Positions 34,401-46,510 of a stretch of 64,000 nucleotides of DNA are shown here, in pieces (positions within the stretch are counted from its first letter, which is position 1; the number at the start of each line of letters is the position of its first letter). Source of the DNA: Gonocerus acuteangulatus (taxonomy: Eukaryota > Arthropoda > Insecta > Hemiptera > Coreidae); contig OX328128.1 in the NCBI GenBank assembly GCA_946811695.1, positions 25,700,701 through 25,764,700 of the forward strand, given 5' to 3'. Below the pieces are notes generated by a model. That model was not told the DNA's origin, did not search any database, and was given only the letters and a program-made list of their open reading frames with translations. The position numbers and the translations under genes were made by a program.

Positions 34401-37293
34401 GTAGATACTGTAGTGTTATCTGATTCACACTCATCTGAGAGATAGGTTGGTCAGTACTAAGCTCTGGTAGCCTGACTTTTCCTTTTGTATGTACTCATTA
34501 ATAAATTCATTAACGACTAGGTCGGCCTAGGCATGGCCTGTGACTCCAAATCCAACCCTTGATGACAAGACTAAAAGACTAAAATAAAACGGAAGGATCT
34601 CCAATTTTTATCCGAAGCCGATTTTTTATGAAACTTTGTATATGTATTAAACACATGAAAATAATTGATACGTACTTTTTTATATCAGCCCAATCACACG
34701 AATAAGGGGTGAAACCACTCTTCCAAAGTAGACCTCAAATATTTTAACAAGGGGAGTATACAGTGATAGGGTCATCGATTTAGTCAATTTTTTTTCTGGT
34801 GATTCTACGTTGAAAAATACTCGATACGTGTCCGAGCATTCCAATACACCTTAGGAGGTGAGAAATAAAATAAAATAGGTTGAAAATGCTCCAGGAAAGT
34901 AAGCTCCATTGATATATTATGATTCTTAGATTTCTATTTCATACCGTTGATAAATTGGCCCAATTGTTCATTGTAATTTCCTTTTCGGGAAGATAATAGT
35001 TCCTAATTTCCTTGGTGACCTCATCTGGTTTGGAGGCTGAAGCAAAGTAGGCGAGTGACATTGGTGCCAATTTCTCAAAGTTCTCAGAAAACCAATGAAA
35101 ATCCGTTTGATACATCAGCATGACTAAAACAAAAGTTTAAAAATTTTATTTCAAGAGACAATATAATTCTTTTTAATTTTTTTTTTTCTGATTTTCAAGT
35201 TATTTATTTATTTTTTTAATTAGAACTCCTGTACTTTCTTCTCAAAATCAATGAAAGAGTTAAGCTCTACTATAATTTTGATAATTTCTTGTTAAGGTAC
35301 AAAAATTTTAAATTTTGAGAGTAAAAGTTTAAGTCCAGGTAACAATATCATAATTTGTCGAGTGGAGAAGTCAGATTCACACTATTCAACGAATTATGAT
35401 ATTCGTACCTGGATTTAATGGTATACTCGCATAATTCAAAATTGTTGGACCTTAGCATGAAATTTTCAAAATTATAGTAGATCTTAACATGACTTAATTT
35501 AAGATGCCTGAAGATGAACCTAAATAAGTTCAAAACATCGCATATATAACTCAATGTTTTAAAATACTTTGGGGAGCAACTCCTCAATTATTCTGTAATA
35601 TTATTGTAAAATAAAAAATAAAAAAAAATTAAAGAAAATGATTGTATACCTGTTGTTCTTAGAAGACCTTCAGCTGAATTCAAACCCATCATAAGCGGGA
35701 CGGGGTTGTGAGTCCATTTGCTGACAGGTCCTACAAGGAATGCTTCCGGACCTGGTGGTTCAAGGACAGGGCCGAAATTCAGAACTGGGTCAATTTGCCA
35801 CTCCTTTTATGGGAAAAAAGTAATATCAAGATTATCTTTTTACAAGAATGGCAATCCACATACAATTGCTTGTAAAACGTACTCAAGTAAAATTTGTTTT
35901 GTTTGTACATTTGATGGGGGGGGGAGGGGTTGGAAGCACAGTAAAAGAGAGTTAAATCAAATACTAAAGTCCCTAATATACTTATTTATGTTAATTAATT
36001 AGAAAAATTATATATCAGGTCATCCAATATGTAAGGACGGTTTTTAATACTCTGTCTAGTTATGTTCCCTCCTTTTCAATTTATTTTGTTTATTATAACA
36101 TTACATACACTTCTATTTATCGTGTTTTGGTTGGTGAAACTTATTTATTCTGTGCTAAAATTTCATTTGAAATTGATCTCTCTGACTTACACTATGTTAT
36201 GCTTTGGAAATTTGATAAAGGAGAGAATGCTGATACAACTTATACAAACGAAAACTTGTAGAAATATACGGCAACAATGTCATTAGTGAGCGATAAGTGC
36301 AGCGGTGGTTTGAACAATTTCGAGTGGGAATCCACAAGCTTGAAACAAGCCTCGTACAGTTCGACCAACAGACGAACTCCTACAGGCTACTGTTGAAGAA
36401 AATCCAGTTGTAACAGTCGAAGAGCTAGCAGAAAATCTTGAATCGACACATTCTACTGTCCATCGCCATAAACCGACATTACTTATGGGGTGACCTGATG
36501 TTTATCCCTAAATGACATACATACCACAAAATCTAGAAATTTTGTAGCAATTTCTTTCACGTCCTTCTTTAATACGCATTGGAGTGCTTCCTTTGGAGTT
36601 TTTGGGCAATGCAACGAATCCATGAGCTTCTCAGCTGTAGACCTCGCGAAACCTGGAGGTGCAAGACTCCATGGTGCATAGCTTGACCCACTCTGTGCTA
36701 CTGCCCTGTGAAACAGCCCTGGAAAAAACACGAATAATAAATTACTAATATTTTGGCATTCAGTATGGTCATGATGTTCAGAATTTAAATCTCTCGTTTT
36801 TATACTACTACTGTCAGACTTCTAGATTTACTTATGATTGCCTGAAGGTATGACTCGATATTAATATTACCTAATGTTTTTATACAATATCTAGGATGCT
36901 TGAGAAAAGGAGTATAAGTCAGAAAACTGTAATTTTCAGAAATCAAATTTATTTATACACCATTCTGAAAAGTCCAACTCGAAGGAACTGCGTCATCTTA
37001 GGGCTGTTCCGTTCACATCCCTAGTGTCATTTGGAAAGATTGAAATAGAAAAAGTTATTATTTTAGGTAGACCTTTCATTAAATACGTTTATGGCCCCAG
37101 ATATGTGACAGAGGGCCTTACTCTTACCTGGAAATACACCCTACAGCAGGGTCGATCAGCCCCCAAAACCCACGATATAAAAACTATAAATATAAATAAT
37201 ACTTATTTCACCGTTCAATGCATTGAAAAATATCAAAATGTTTCCCATTTTCTTGTCTTCTTTGATTATAATACTAATTCTACAAATAAATGC

Positions 37294-37333
<40 letters not shown>

Positions 37334-40300
37334 AATTATTAAGTGAGCTAAACAGCTACAAAAACCCATTCAAAAGAACAAAAAACAAAACAAAACACAT
37401 TTGAAGTATTATGCACTTCGGCTAATTGAAAATTGCTTCAGACACAAAAAGTTTCGAAAGTTGGGTCCTTAATATCTCGTAAACATTTGGAAATTCTGGT
37501 AAATTGAAGATTACCATTCAAAAGCTTACTAAATTCTCTACAAAAAAGGTTCTGAAGTAATTTGTTACCAGGCAATGTCAATCGGAGAAATAAGTCCTTA
37601 AAACTTCAAATGTATTTGTTTTGTTCTTTTGAACGGGGTTTAGTAGTTGTTTATCTCACATTTTAATTGGTTATTTTTTTAAAAATTGCATTTATCAGTG
37701 AAATTAGTATTATATTAAAAGAAGCCAAGAAAATGAGAAATTTGTTGTTAACAGTTTTTGCCTAGAGCGAATGTTGAGAAGGCAGGGTCATTATTCCAGG
37801 TAAGGGTCCCAGGCCACCTGTCAGGTATCTGGGGCCATAAACGTATTTAATGAAAGGTCTACCTAAAATAATAACTGTTTCTATTTCAAGCTTTCCAAAT
37901 GACACTAGGGATAAGTATGGAACCGCGATAAGACCATGCAGTTCCTGCAATAAGGACTTTTTTCCGGTTGGCCTCGCTTTTAGGCTTCATTGACTTGACT
38001 TATCTTATTTTAAGCAAATCATGACTTATACTGTTTTTCACGGGCACCCTAGATATTTGATTATGTTCACTAATCAAAAATTTCTTCAGCTCTTTAATAT
38101 TGGTTAGAAAAACATGTGATCACTAAAATAATAAACATAATATAATACTGAGTTTTACCTTTACTTAGTGGTGAGACTATGTGATTGTAGACGCTTCCTC
38201 CACCAGCGCTTTCTCCGATAATGGTGACTAGATTTGGGTCTCCTCCGAACCTCGCAATGTTTTGCTGGATCCAACGGAGGGCGAAAACCTGGTCCTTCAT
38301 ACCTTGATTCCCTGCCAGTTCAGCGGACTCAAAGCTCAGGAATCCTGGAGTATATTGAAATCTCCCTTAGAGAAGGCAATTATATCCAATGTTTTGTGTA
38401 TTTAAAGAAATACAAATATCTATCAATGTATTTTGTGAGGCAAATTAACAATAATTAAGTAGGTACAAGGTCAATTTTAGCGTGATTCCTCCCCACAATC
38501 CGGAATTTTAGACTAGAAAATTTTACATAGACAAAGGAAATAGTGTCTAATATTTATCAATAAAAGCCAAAGCCAAGGCTAAAAACATTTTAAACCTCCT
38601 AGTGATAAGGTTATATTAGAGAGAATTTATACCACCAAATTCTTGCACGGGGAATATAGGCCATGCCCTTTTCCCTCCAACTAAACTGTATTTGAACAGG
38701 CTATAGCTTAAATTGGTTTTAGGCGTAGCTTTGGCTAAGTATTATAAAGACCTCTCAAAACTTTCACTGGTCCTAAACGAGGCATAATCAGTTTTATTGA
38801 GTTAAGTACCGTGATGTTCATTATAATGGAAATGCAAATGGCAGAACTGTCGGGAATATTTCCCTCAGATTTTGCGCATGCCAGATTAGAAGTAGTAACT
38901 GAATGAGCTATAGTATACTGAGCTGCTTTTAGCTCTTGATTACTCCGACCGACCTGAGTATATTGTAATCTAATATCAGGATGAATTTATAATGATATTA
39001 TTCTTACCAAATATACCAACTCTGTAGTTTACCGTAACAACCACAATATCATTATCCATTAGATAATGGGCTCCATATATCCCGTTGTTTCCACCTGTGT
39101 ATGCTCCTCCATGGAAGTGAACAAGGACAGGAACTTGGCCTGAAATCTATATTTCGCAATATTCAAATCAATTAATTATTGGAAAAACTTGCAAGTATTC
39201 AATTACTGGAGGGCTACAATAATTCAGTATGTATTAGAAATAGTTTTTTTGTTGATATTTTGAATGATTTAACACTTGGCAGTTTTGATTAGAGATGTGG
39301 GTTGAATAATTTTCCACTGTTTTCCAAAAAAAAAAATTAAATTGGCAAAAAGGCAATTTTTTTGTAATTTTTTTATAGGACATACATGAGCTTTCCATAT
39401 TTTCTTATATTATTCAATTTCTGAACCATTTAAACAAGAACTACAGGTTATAATTCTAACTTTGTAATCCACATGAATAAAATTAAGTGTGATTATGTTT
39501 TAATTAAGAATTGTCATATTGTTTAATTAATACCTCCTAAAAAGTCAATTTTCCCTATTTCATAATAAAAGAGTGCTTACAGAAAATGAATCACCCATTT
39601 CTCTCAATATTTATTAATCAAAGTTGTAGCAGAGACCAGAAGATAGAACTGAAGGATTTGGGGGGTACGGGAAATTTTGAATTTTTTTGTGTAAAATTGA
39701 CAAATGCTGAAGACATTTCTTGTTCTTATAGGCTTTTTGTACGCGAATTGTTCTCACCAAAATAAAATTTCCATGGGAGGGGGCTGCAAGGGTCTTATAC
39801 ATTTTTGTTACGTTTGAATTGGACAAAATATATTTTTTAAAATATTTTATTAACAGATCTGATCGGTTATGGGAAATATCTCGAGATCGGTTGACGAATT
39901 GTTGTAAGTAGAATGCCTTAGAAAGCTTAAAAATGTCCAACACATGTGGTCCTTATATAAATTTTGGTAGGTTGACCTCTGCTGAAGAAAATAGCATTTA
40001 AAATACTGCAAGGGATCTTTTTGTTTAATCCGTTGTTTAATTGAAAATTGAGTTTAGCTGTATAATTATTTTATAAAAATTAGAAATAAATCCTTTTCGC
40101 ATGTTCTCTTTTGTGTTAACTTTAATTTAATTCTACAGTCACGTTTAACCTGCAAAAGTTGGATATTCTCAATGTCAGATCCTTTAGAAGCATGTTACTG
40201 TAAAGAATCTTGCTTTTTATAGAAATTTCAGCTAAGCTCCATAATTATTTATTGATTAGCTTCTGGAATGCTTCATAGATTATTAAACTTTTTTAACTTA

Positions 40301-41329
40301 GCAACTTTATCAATAAGCTAGTACACCCTATTTCAGAGAGTATTTGAGATTTGCCTACCTCTTTTCTCGTTCTTATTCTAGTGTTCACAAAATACATTAT
40401 TTGATACATATAAAAATTTGATTTTTTTTTTTTTTGTAGTGACCGCCTATGTAACGACCCAATCTCTAAAATTGGCATTTTAACACATCACTGGTCACAC
40501 TAGGGGCAGACATTTTCCCAGAGTGCGTAGAAGTGTTTATCAATGTAGCAAAAATACAAGAAAGTTGTTACAGTTTTAAACTAAAATATTACTCAGGAGA
40601 CTATTTGCAGATTGTATCACAGCTTGAAGGACATAATGGAAACAGGAATCGGTTCCTATGAGTCAGACTTTTTAGTTTGCATATGTAGCTATTATGTGGT
40701 GTTTGATGCCTATTTATTTTTTTTATAAATTGTTAAAAGTATAAATAAATGCTCTGTAAATACATTAAATATAAATGTCTTTACTCATCGGCTTACTTAC
40801 TTTTGGCGTGAATACATTGAGGTATAAGCAGTCCTCCTGTCCCCTTAATGTATGCTGCGGATCAAAAATACTGATTTGCACACAGAAAGGCGTAGCAGTT
40901 TTAGCCTCTCTTATACCTATCCATGGCTCTCTGGGCTGAGGTGGCTGCATCAAAAATATATTATTATATATTTGAATTTGAAGTATACTTAAATTTAATA
41001 CAAATTACAATACATTAGGCAATGGTGTGCTTTGACGCAAACAGTTGAAGCACCCAAATACATAGGGTGATAGAATTAAAGAAATATTTCAAACATTTCC
41101 TTGGTATTTATTTTGTTTTCGTGTTATTTCATTTACTTACTTGAAATCGTAATTCGTTGATCGGAGGCCTGGCATAAGGGATGCTAAGATAAGCGTAGAA
41201 CCTCCTCCCAGACCTGGAGGTCATTGTGAGCCCACTCAGCTTCCCCATTGGGGTCTTGACAACAGGACATTCTTCGGCTAACGAAGCTAGTCCAACGAAA
41301 CCAGCTAGAAGGGTGATTAGCAAGTACAT
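31413..41329 (-). CDS. Secreted type-B carboxylesterase (ten coding exons)
   Basis: Coding exons in reading order: 41329-41141, 40944-40801, 39146-39008, 38344-38159, 36718-36525, 35803-35650, 35123-34945, 34297-34162, 32754-32622 and 31575-31413. All borders are GT/AG and phases agree, giving 538 residues, normal for the family. A hydrophobic N-terminus ([18 protein letters not shown]) is a signal peptide. Other marks: [11 protein letters not shown] signature; oxyanion-hole HGG (123-125); nucleophile Ser203 in GESAGG; acid Glu329 in GLNSAEGLL; and His444 in [12 protein letters not shown]. An active alpha/beta-hydrolase is expected. In insects such enzymes act on xenobiotics, hormones or pheromones; the substrate here is unknown. 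A 3' splice site (TTTTTCAG) 15 bp before the ATG suggests an upstream non-coding exon. The introns are full of T-type MITEs, HINE copies, a SINE and a mariner relic. Confidence 0.92.
31754..32357. mobile_element. Long-palindrome MITE, family T, copy 3
   Basis: Left end CAGCCCGTTCAGTTAGATG after TA, right end GGACAGGCTA before TA. It shares TTTTGAGGGAAATATTCCCG and GACCAGAGAAGGCTTTGTGA with other copies. It lies in the last intron of the esterase, 180 bp from exon 10. Confidence 0.75.
33164..33935 (-). mobile_element. Diverged HINE-1 copy in the esterase gene
   Basis: The left end resembles the 3' hairpin (CTTTCCTCCCTCCGTCTAAG, AATCCGCTTGTGACGTTGG). It carries the family word AATTTTGATGAAATTTGATAC and the block AATGAGACCATTCGAAAGCT. 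The 5' terminus is not clear. Confidence 0.65.
34356..34590 (-). repeat. SINE family 3, head-less copy
   Basis: Body words ATCAGTCCCATGACAGGCCA, CAAGGGCCCAGAG and GGTCAGTACTAAGCTCTGG match the copy at 50567-50910. The tRNA-like head is missing or decayed. Confidence 0.75.
36016..36484 (+). pseudogene. mariner transposase relic (N-terminal part)
   Basis: Shifted frames read [15 protein letters not shown] (HTH region) and then [20 protein letters not shown], like the mariner second HTH ending HSTVxRH. The left end GGTCATCCAATATGTAAGG could be a terminal repeat. The catalytic DDD part is absent. It lies between esterase exons 6 and 5. Confidence 0.65.
36968..37330 (+). mobile_element. HINE-1 5' part ending in an A-run
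   Basis: Begins GTCCAACTCGAAGGAACTGC and TGCGTCATCTTAG, continues with the family block TAGACCTTTCATTAAATACG, and ends at an A-run of over 30 (37298-37331). An inverted partner lies at 37757-37968. Confidence 0.7.
37440..37968 (-). mobile_element. HINE-1 fragment, inverted relative to its neighbour
   Basis: Right end GCAGTTCCTGCAATAAGGAC is the reverse of the HINE 5' terminus. TATTTAATGAAAGGTCTACC is the inverse of the word in 36968-37330. Together the two copies could fold into a large hairpin inside an esterase intron. Confidence 0.7.
38510..38910. mobile_element. Long-palindrome MITE, family T, copy 4 (left end lost)
   Basis: Right end ACTGAATGAGCTA before TA. Interior words CAAAGGAAATAGTGTCTAAT and GGGAATATTTCCCTCAG match copy 1. 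The left terminal repeat is missing. Confidence 0.65.
39640..40030 (-). mobile_element. Strongly decayed HINE-like sequence
   Basis: Shares order and words with HINE-1 interiors (TTGTTACGTTTGAATT, AAAATATTTTATTAACAGAT, ATATCTCGAGATCGGTT, GAAAGCTTA) but has no recognisable ends. Confidence 0.45.
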
Positions 41330-41446
41330 AGCAGCTATGATCCTGAAAAACGTAATGAATATTAATTGTACTTTATTTTATAATTACTAGACAATTATTT
41401 CGCATATGGGATTGGAATACACAAGAGAACTCATGAAAGAAAAATG

Positions 41447-43201
41447 TCTGACTCGCAGGAACTGCATCATCTGAGTGCGGTTCTGTTCTTATCCCTAGTG
41501 TCACATGGAAATCTTAAAATAGAAAAAGTTTTAACTTTGGTTAGACCTTTCAAGAAATATTTCTATGGTACCAATTCATCTCAGTTGACATTGTTACCCC
41601 TACCTGATATGGAAAATGACTCCCTGGCCTTGTTAAGGTTCGCTCTAGGATAATACTTTAACTATTTCACATTTTCTTGTCTCCTTTTATTATAATACAA
41701 ATTTTACAGATAAATACAATTTAAAACAAAACATAACCAATTAAAAAAGTCCATCACGCAGGAGCTGCATAACTAAGCACTTTCCTCAGAATTTGGGTAG
41801 TGTAGACTGCTTTCCAGAACAATTTGCTTAAAATATCCTACATAAATAAAATAAAAACATGAATAGTTCACTTTTAATTTTGTAATGAATAACTGATCAA
41901 TTATTAATTTGCTTCCAGAGTTATGTTTACACATGGTACCTACTACACTACGTAATAAATACAAAAAAACTCTTATTATCGTATTTTGATCTAACGCAGG
42001 AACAGGATACAGTCCCTCTAGTGGTAGAAAGAGCTCCTTGCGGCGGCTTTGTGAGCCTACGGCAGGCGGGCTTTTCTATTGAAATATATTACAAAGTAAA
42101 CCCCCGCTTTCCGATTGACCGATTCAGCTCATTTTTACAACACTTCTTTCTCATGATTAACCCACGACGTATACCGCGTTTCGTTACAATACAGCAGAAA
42201 TTACGACCGGTATGAGTATATTAGGAATTTGGGTCCGGAGTAAACCCCCCTTCTAATGAACCGATTTAGTTTATTTTTACAACACATATTTACCTGTAGA
42301 TTACCACTACGAATACCGAGTTTCGTCGAAATATACCAAAAATCACGGCTGGTAGTGGCGAATTGGTATTGTGGGTCCGGAGTAAACCCCCCCTCCCTCC
42401 TAATGAACCGATTTAGTTCATTTTTATATCTCACTTTTCTCTCTATATTACCACTACGAATACCAAGTTTCGTTGAAATATAACAAATATTACGGCTGAC
42501 ATGGTCAAATTAGTGTTTTGGGTTCGGAGGAAAGTGCTAAAATGAGTTAAACAACGATAAAACCACGTTTAAAAAAAAGTTTAAGCTCTTATTTCTCCGA
42601 TTGACAACGCAATCAAAATTTATATCAGAAAATTTTTTGAAGAGAATTTAATAAGCTTTGGAAAGGTCACCTTTCATTTACCACAATTTCCGGATAAGCG
42701 TTTTCGAGATATTAAGGAAAATATACGAAGTTCTCAAAACTTTTCATGTCTATTAATAAAATATTTTATTCTGATCCTTCCTTAACTCCAAACGTATCCA
42801 AAATTTAAACATCGTTGTTTATATGAGTTTCGAACAAGCAGAAAATATTTTAACAGAATCCCATGATTCTAAGTACCCAAGCCAAAAACTTTATTCAACT
42901 ACTATTTTTCCACTTTTCTTGAAAACGGTTAAAGCTATCGCCTTAAAAACGGGTTCATTCGTTTTCCTATGCCAAGAAGCCTATAAAACGAGTACTTTCA
43001 AGCATATGATGTATGCGTAACGATTTTTTTCGCGCGAATTTCGCTCCAAAAACCATGTTCCGGTGGACGGATACTGCTAGCTAACGAACTTGACCTTTCA
43101 AATTAGACAAAAGATTTTTGTACGAAATTTCATCAAAATCGGACCATTTTTGAGGCCCACGCGAAGGAGAGCGCGAACACACAAAGGAAAAACCGCGTTA
43201 A
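41447..43201 (+). mobile_element. HINE-1 copy split by a HINE-2 element
   Basis: The 5' part (41447-41749) starts TCTGACTCGCAGGAACTGCA. The 3' part (42541-43201) carries CTTATTTCTCCGATTGACAA, TTTCAAGCATATGATGTATG and GATTTTTTTCGCGCGAATTT and ends AACCGCGTTAA. The interrupted sequence can be aligned across the break with the copy at 36968-37330 and its continuation. The (TA)n run and hairpin of intact copies are missing. Confidence 0.7.
41750..42540 (+). mobile_element. HINE-2 copy nested in a HINE-1
   Basis: Starts TCCATCACGCAGGAGCTGCA and ends GGAGGAAAGTGCTAA. It is the inverted counterpart of 60924-62173; both encode the same chance frames. It includes three repeats of a roughly 130-bp unit (CGTCGAAATATACC, GGTCCGGAGTAAACCCCCC, AATGAACCGATTTAGTT). 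The (TA)n part and hairpin left arm are deleted. Confidence 0.75.
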
Positions 43202-44151
43202 AACGAATATTTCAATATAGGAAACGGGTTGAGACAACGTCGTTCCTGATCTTCAGGTTTTTGTTAATTTCTTTCCGTTCACATTCTAGGCATTCATTAA
43301 GCAAATTACAGATAATAAAAATTTAAAAAAAAAATAGGAAAAACTGATGATTAGTTTACATTCACACAAGCCCGTGAAGTGAATGACCTCAAAGGTTCGC
43401 ATGACACGCAAACATTTAGAAACTTCTTTCACTAGTTAGTTCTTTAAAAAATTCCGCTTATAACTTTAAACTATTGGAAGAACATGATAACCCCATCCAG
43501 CGGTTGTTACAACGTAATATATACACAACAATTGGAGGTAGCAAACCTTTGTTTTAATACATTTGTATATAAAAATGAGTATGTGTATTTTTTAAAATGA
43601 ATTATTTATTTATTTAAATTTTTTCGTTTACTTACATATTACAAAGATATTTTGGTGTATTTCCAGGTTACCACCCTTTTCTAGTCAAGGTAGGAGTGAT
43701 GCCTTTACTTTTTCTAAAGAAAACCCTCCGCTCGTAGTGGGTATCGAACCTTCGACGCTAGAAACGGAGGACTCCACGTCCTAGTGTTCCCGACCAGCGA
43801 GCCTATGTATAATTTTTACTAACATATTTAATCTTTATCAAATGGATTGAGCTATTTGTTGGAAAATATAAAATAACGTGCGACTGATGTATTGTTTCTC
43901 TTGCTTGAAAAAAAAATACAGATCCAATATGTATAGGGAGTCAAAAGTTTTGTTCAAGAAAAATTGGCTACACTGAACCATTCAGATTCTGACGGCCATT
44001 TTGAATCGACAGCCATTTTGAATAATGTCTCAAATTTATTTGTTGATGTTCTCGATAATTAGAATAACTCGAACTCATTGATGACTTTGCATCATTATAT
44101 AATCATGTAATGCAGTTTATTTCAATGTTATATCAACAGTCATTGTCTAAC
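43202..44151. other. Non-coding, contains one SINE
   Basis: Nothing beyond the family 1 SINE at 43664-43808 is recognised. Confidence 0.4.
43664..43808 (-). repeat. SINE family 1, diverged minus copy
   Basis: Reads in reverse: GGTTACCACCCTTTTCTAGT, TGATGCCTTTACTTTTTC, then a head remnant GTAGTGGGTATCGAACC. Confidence 0.75.
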
Positions 44152-44154
44152 TAA

Positions 44155-44348
44155 GGGTGGGTTTACACTTGCTAGTTATTGCAGGATATTTCCATCAGAG
44201 AGAAATTGAGACTATTGAAACCCCTGTAAAATGTATGTCGGCAATAAATTCTACCATGAGCAATTTATTGCCGATATACATTTTACATGGGGTTTCAATA
44301 GTCGCAATTTCTCTCTGATATAAATAACTAGCAAGTGTAAACCCACCC
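44155..44348. mobile_element. PIF/Harbinger-type MITE, near-perfect palindrome
   Basis: Ends GGGTGGGTTTACACTTGCTA and TAGCAAGTGTAAACCCACCC are exact inverses, flanked by TAA on both sides (44152-44154 and 44349-44351). The whole 194 bp folds on itself around ATTTATTGC. The 3-bp TAA/TTA duplication and GG start are the basis for the superfamily call. Confidence 0.75.
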
Positions 44349-44384
44349 TAAGGAGTGCTGGCCTTTCTTGATAAGAGCTATCTA

Positions 44385-44455
44385 CTCGCAGGCTATGGTG
44401 CTGGCCTCTGTCGGCTGTTTTATGAATTGCTGTGGTGCTGGCCTCTGTTGGCTGT
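44385..44455. repeat. Two tandem copies of a roughly 40-bp word
   Basis: GGTGCTGGCCTCTGTCGGCT and GGTGCTGGCCTCTGTTGGCT follow one another with similar flanks. Confidence 0.65.
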
Positions 44456-44461
44456 TTCACG

Positions 44462-44600
44462 AATTACTAGACAGATATAAACAAATTCACACCGTTTGGC
44501 CGATTTTGACGTAACTGGGTATACAGGTAGATCTTGATACGGGGAGAGTCATAGGCAGAAAGTAGGTGTAACATGGCACACTGGGTAACAGCTAGTTTAG
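44462..44600 (-). repeat. Fragment of the unclassified repeat at 9764-10290
   Basis: Inverse orientation: CACACCGTTTGGCCGATTTT, CTTGATACGGGGAGAG, GAAAGTAGGTGTAACATGGC and ACTGGGTAACAGCTAGTT. Confidence 0.6.
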
Positions 44601-44639
44601 AAATAAAAGAAATGACATATTTATGCTAAAATCCCTTAA

Positions 44640-44890
44640 CAGACCCAGAGGGACACAAACTGTAAAGATAACTGTTTCTTGGCCTTACACAAGAGTAGAG
44701 AGATAGTGTGGTCAGTATAGAGCTCCGGACGCCTGATTTTCCTATTTGCAGTTAAGATTGGGTGGCACTGGGTCCACTATGGACTGTGGGCTCAGTAAAG
44801 ACGGGTCTAGGCCCTCGATTCCTACTCTGGAACAACAACAAAAGAATACAATGTCTATCAGAGCGCGCCCGAAATCCAGGTTGGAAATGC
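44640..44890 (-). repeat. SINE family 3, decayed copy
   Basis: Body words GGGAC, GAGAGATAGTGTGGTCAGTA, GAGCTCCGGACGCCTGATTT and CAGAGCGCGCCCGAAATCCA match the family but with many changes. Confidence 0.6.
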
Positions 44891-46002
44891 CCAAATAAGT
44901 GAGAGGGTACTATTAGGTTCTTGACAAACTTGGCCCAATTCTATGATATCATAACTTTCGGAGGCAAACTGTTTTTTGAGGTATGTATATTGTTGGGACA
45001 CTTTAAAGAAATATGCTTATTGTTCCGTTGGCCAGAAGGTCCCAACAAGAAATATTTATCCGTGCCCATAAAATAAAAATACTAATTTAAATGAAATAGA
45101 AAACACTGTTAAATTATATTAAACAACTCAAATATTTACAATTATATTTAGGTACAAATTCATGTAAGAATAATATGTACGTATACATATATAGATCCTT
45201 ACGTAAAAGTATCCACAGTTCAAGGGTCGCGGAGTAATAGCGTACTCACATTGTCTTAAAATTCACTCGCAAATTCTCTGAGTTAATCACTCGCGAATTG
45301 TCTGATTTAATCACTCGCGAATTGTCTGATTTAATCACTCTAAAACGTTCACTCGCTAATTGATTGAGAATTATTGTGTTCGCTGCACTTCGCGGCTAGC
45401 CACAACACTCTTAAATGTTTGTTATTATTTTTACATTAATGTAGAGAAAACAAACTCCAGAAGCCTACGTCGAACTCTATTGTTTTTTCACTTCACTGAA
45501 ATAATCAGTTAATTAACTCAGCTGGTTGCTAGTTAGTGCTATTCAAGTGAAGCTCCTAAGCAACGAAGCTATTACTGTCTCTTGCTGCTACAATATATAT
45601 AATATGTAACAATACCACAAGCCAACTTTCTGTAAGAATGTTTAAATCTTTAAGGTGTGTGAAGAGAAGCAAGATCTTCGGTAAAATTAAAAAAGCCAAA
45701 TTCCTTTACAATACTTCCTACCGTTTTAGATTTTAAAAGGTGGCAATTTGCTTCCGGTTGAGAAGAAGATTAGCAATGGCGTGCCAGAACTCCTAATCAT
45801 ACCAGAATATAATGACAACTCCCCGTGGAAGTGAGATGGCAACCATCACGCAGCTGTTGTATAACAATCGGGGTTCCTTCAAGGAGCTACTCCAAGTCCA
45901 TTCCTGTTCAATCTAATGCCAAAGCAGCGGGTGGTTTTTAGCAAAAAGATCGATTCTTCGAGAGATAATCATTTCAGAAGGCGATTCAGTCGTCAACACG
46001 GG
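44891..46002. other. Non-coding stretch with a small tandem repeat
   Basis: No gene or element is recognised apart from the 24-bp repeat array at about 45262-45375. Confidence 0.4.
45262..45375. repeat. Tandem repeat, about 24-bp unit, four copies
   Basis: The unit is CTCGCGAATTGTCTGATTTA plus ATCA, with two exact and two or more variant copies. Confidence 0.7.
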
Positions 46003-46258
46003 CGTATATAGGAAATAATTTCGGAGAGGGCTGGGAAAATTTCGGGGGGGGGGGGGGGGCTGAGATCATTTCCGGTGTATGGAATTCTAACTATTTAGAT
46101 CTTGGAAGAGTTTTAGCCAACTAAAACACTATTACACACAAAATAGAATATTTTTTATGAACTAAATGATCTTATTTAATTTATTTTTAAGGGTTTTATA
46201 AAATCTTTACCGATCAAATCAAAATTTCGGGGGGGGGGGCTGCAGCCAAATCTATATC
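46003..46258 (+). mobile_element. G-run MITE-like element, copy 2
   Basis: Starts GGGCGTATATAGGAAATAAT, carries G-runs of 9-12 near both ends, and the family centre AATGATCTTATTTAATTTAT-like sequence followed by TTTTTAAGGGTTTTAT. Confidence 0.7.
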
Positions 46259-46510
46259 TCGCAAGAGATGGAGTTAGTTGTGTGTGTAGGCCAACTTGCC
46301 ACACTTGGACAAGAAGAAGTGTAATTATTTACGTTGATTTATGATGACAACAAGTTTTGCCACATTTAGGTACATATAATTAAGTGAGTCTTACTAAAAA
46401 AAAAAAAAAAAAAAAAATGATTAAGACACTACCTTCTACAGAAGAAATTTGTATTACTTAACCACGACAATTTATTTTTAAAGAATGTAGACCCACGGTG
46501 AATAGCGAAG

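Noticed and set aside
41773..41964. Two pairs of near-identical small frames (41773-41964 with 61962-62150; 42021-42215 with 61711-61905)
   Set aside because: Similarity is explained by two inverted copies of the non-coding HINE-2 element; the frames are not conserved as proteins.
45262..45375. Regular direct repeats resembling a CRISPR array
   Set aside because: Units are contiguous with no unique spacers, and the genome is clearly that of an animal.
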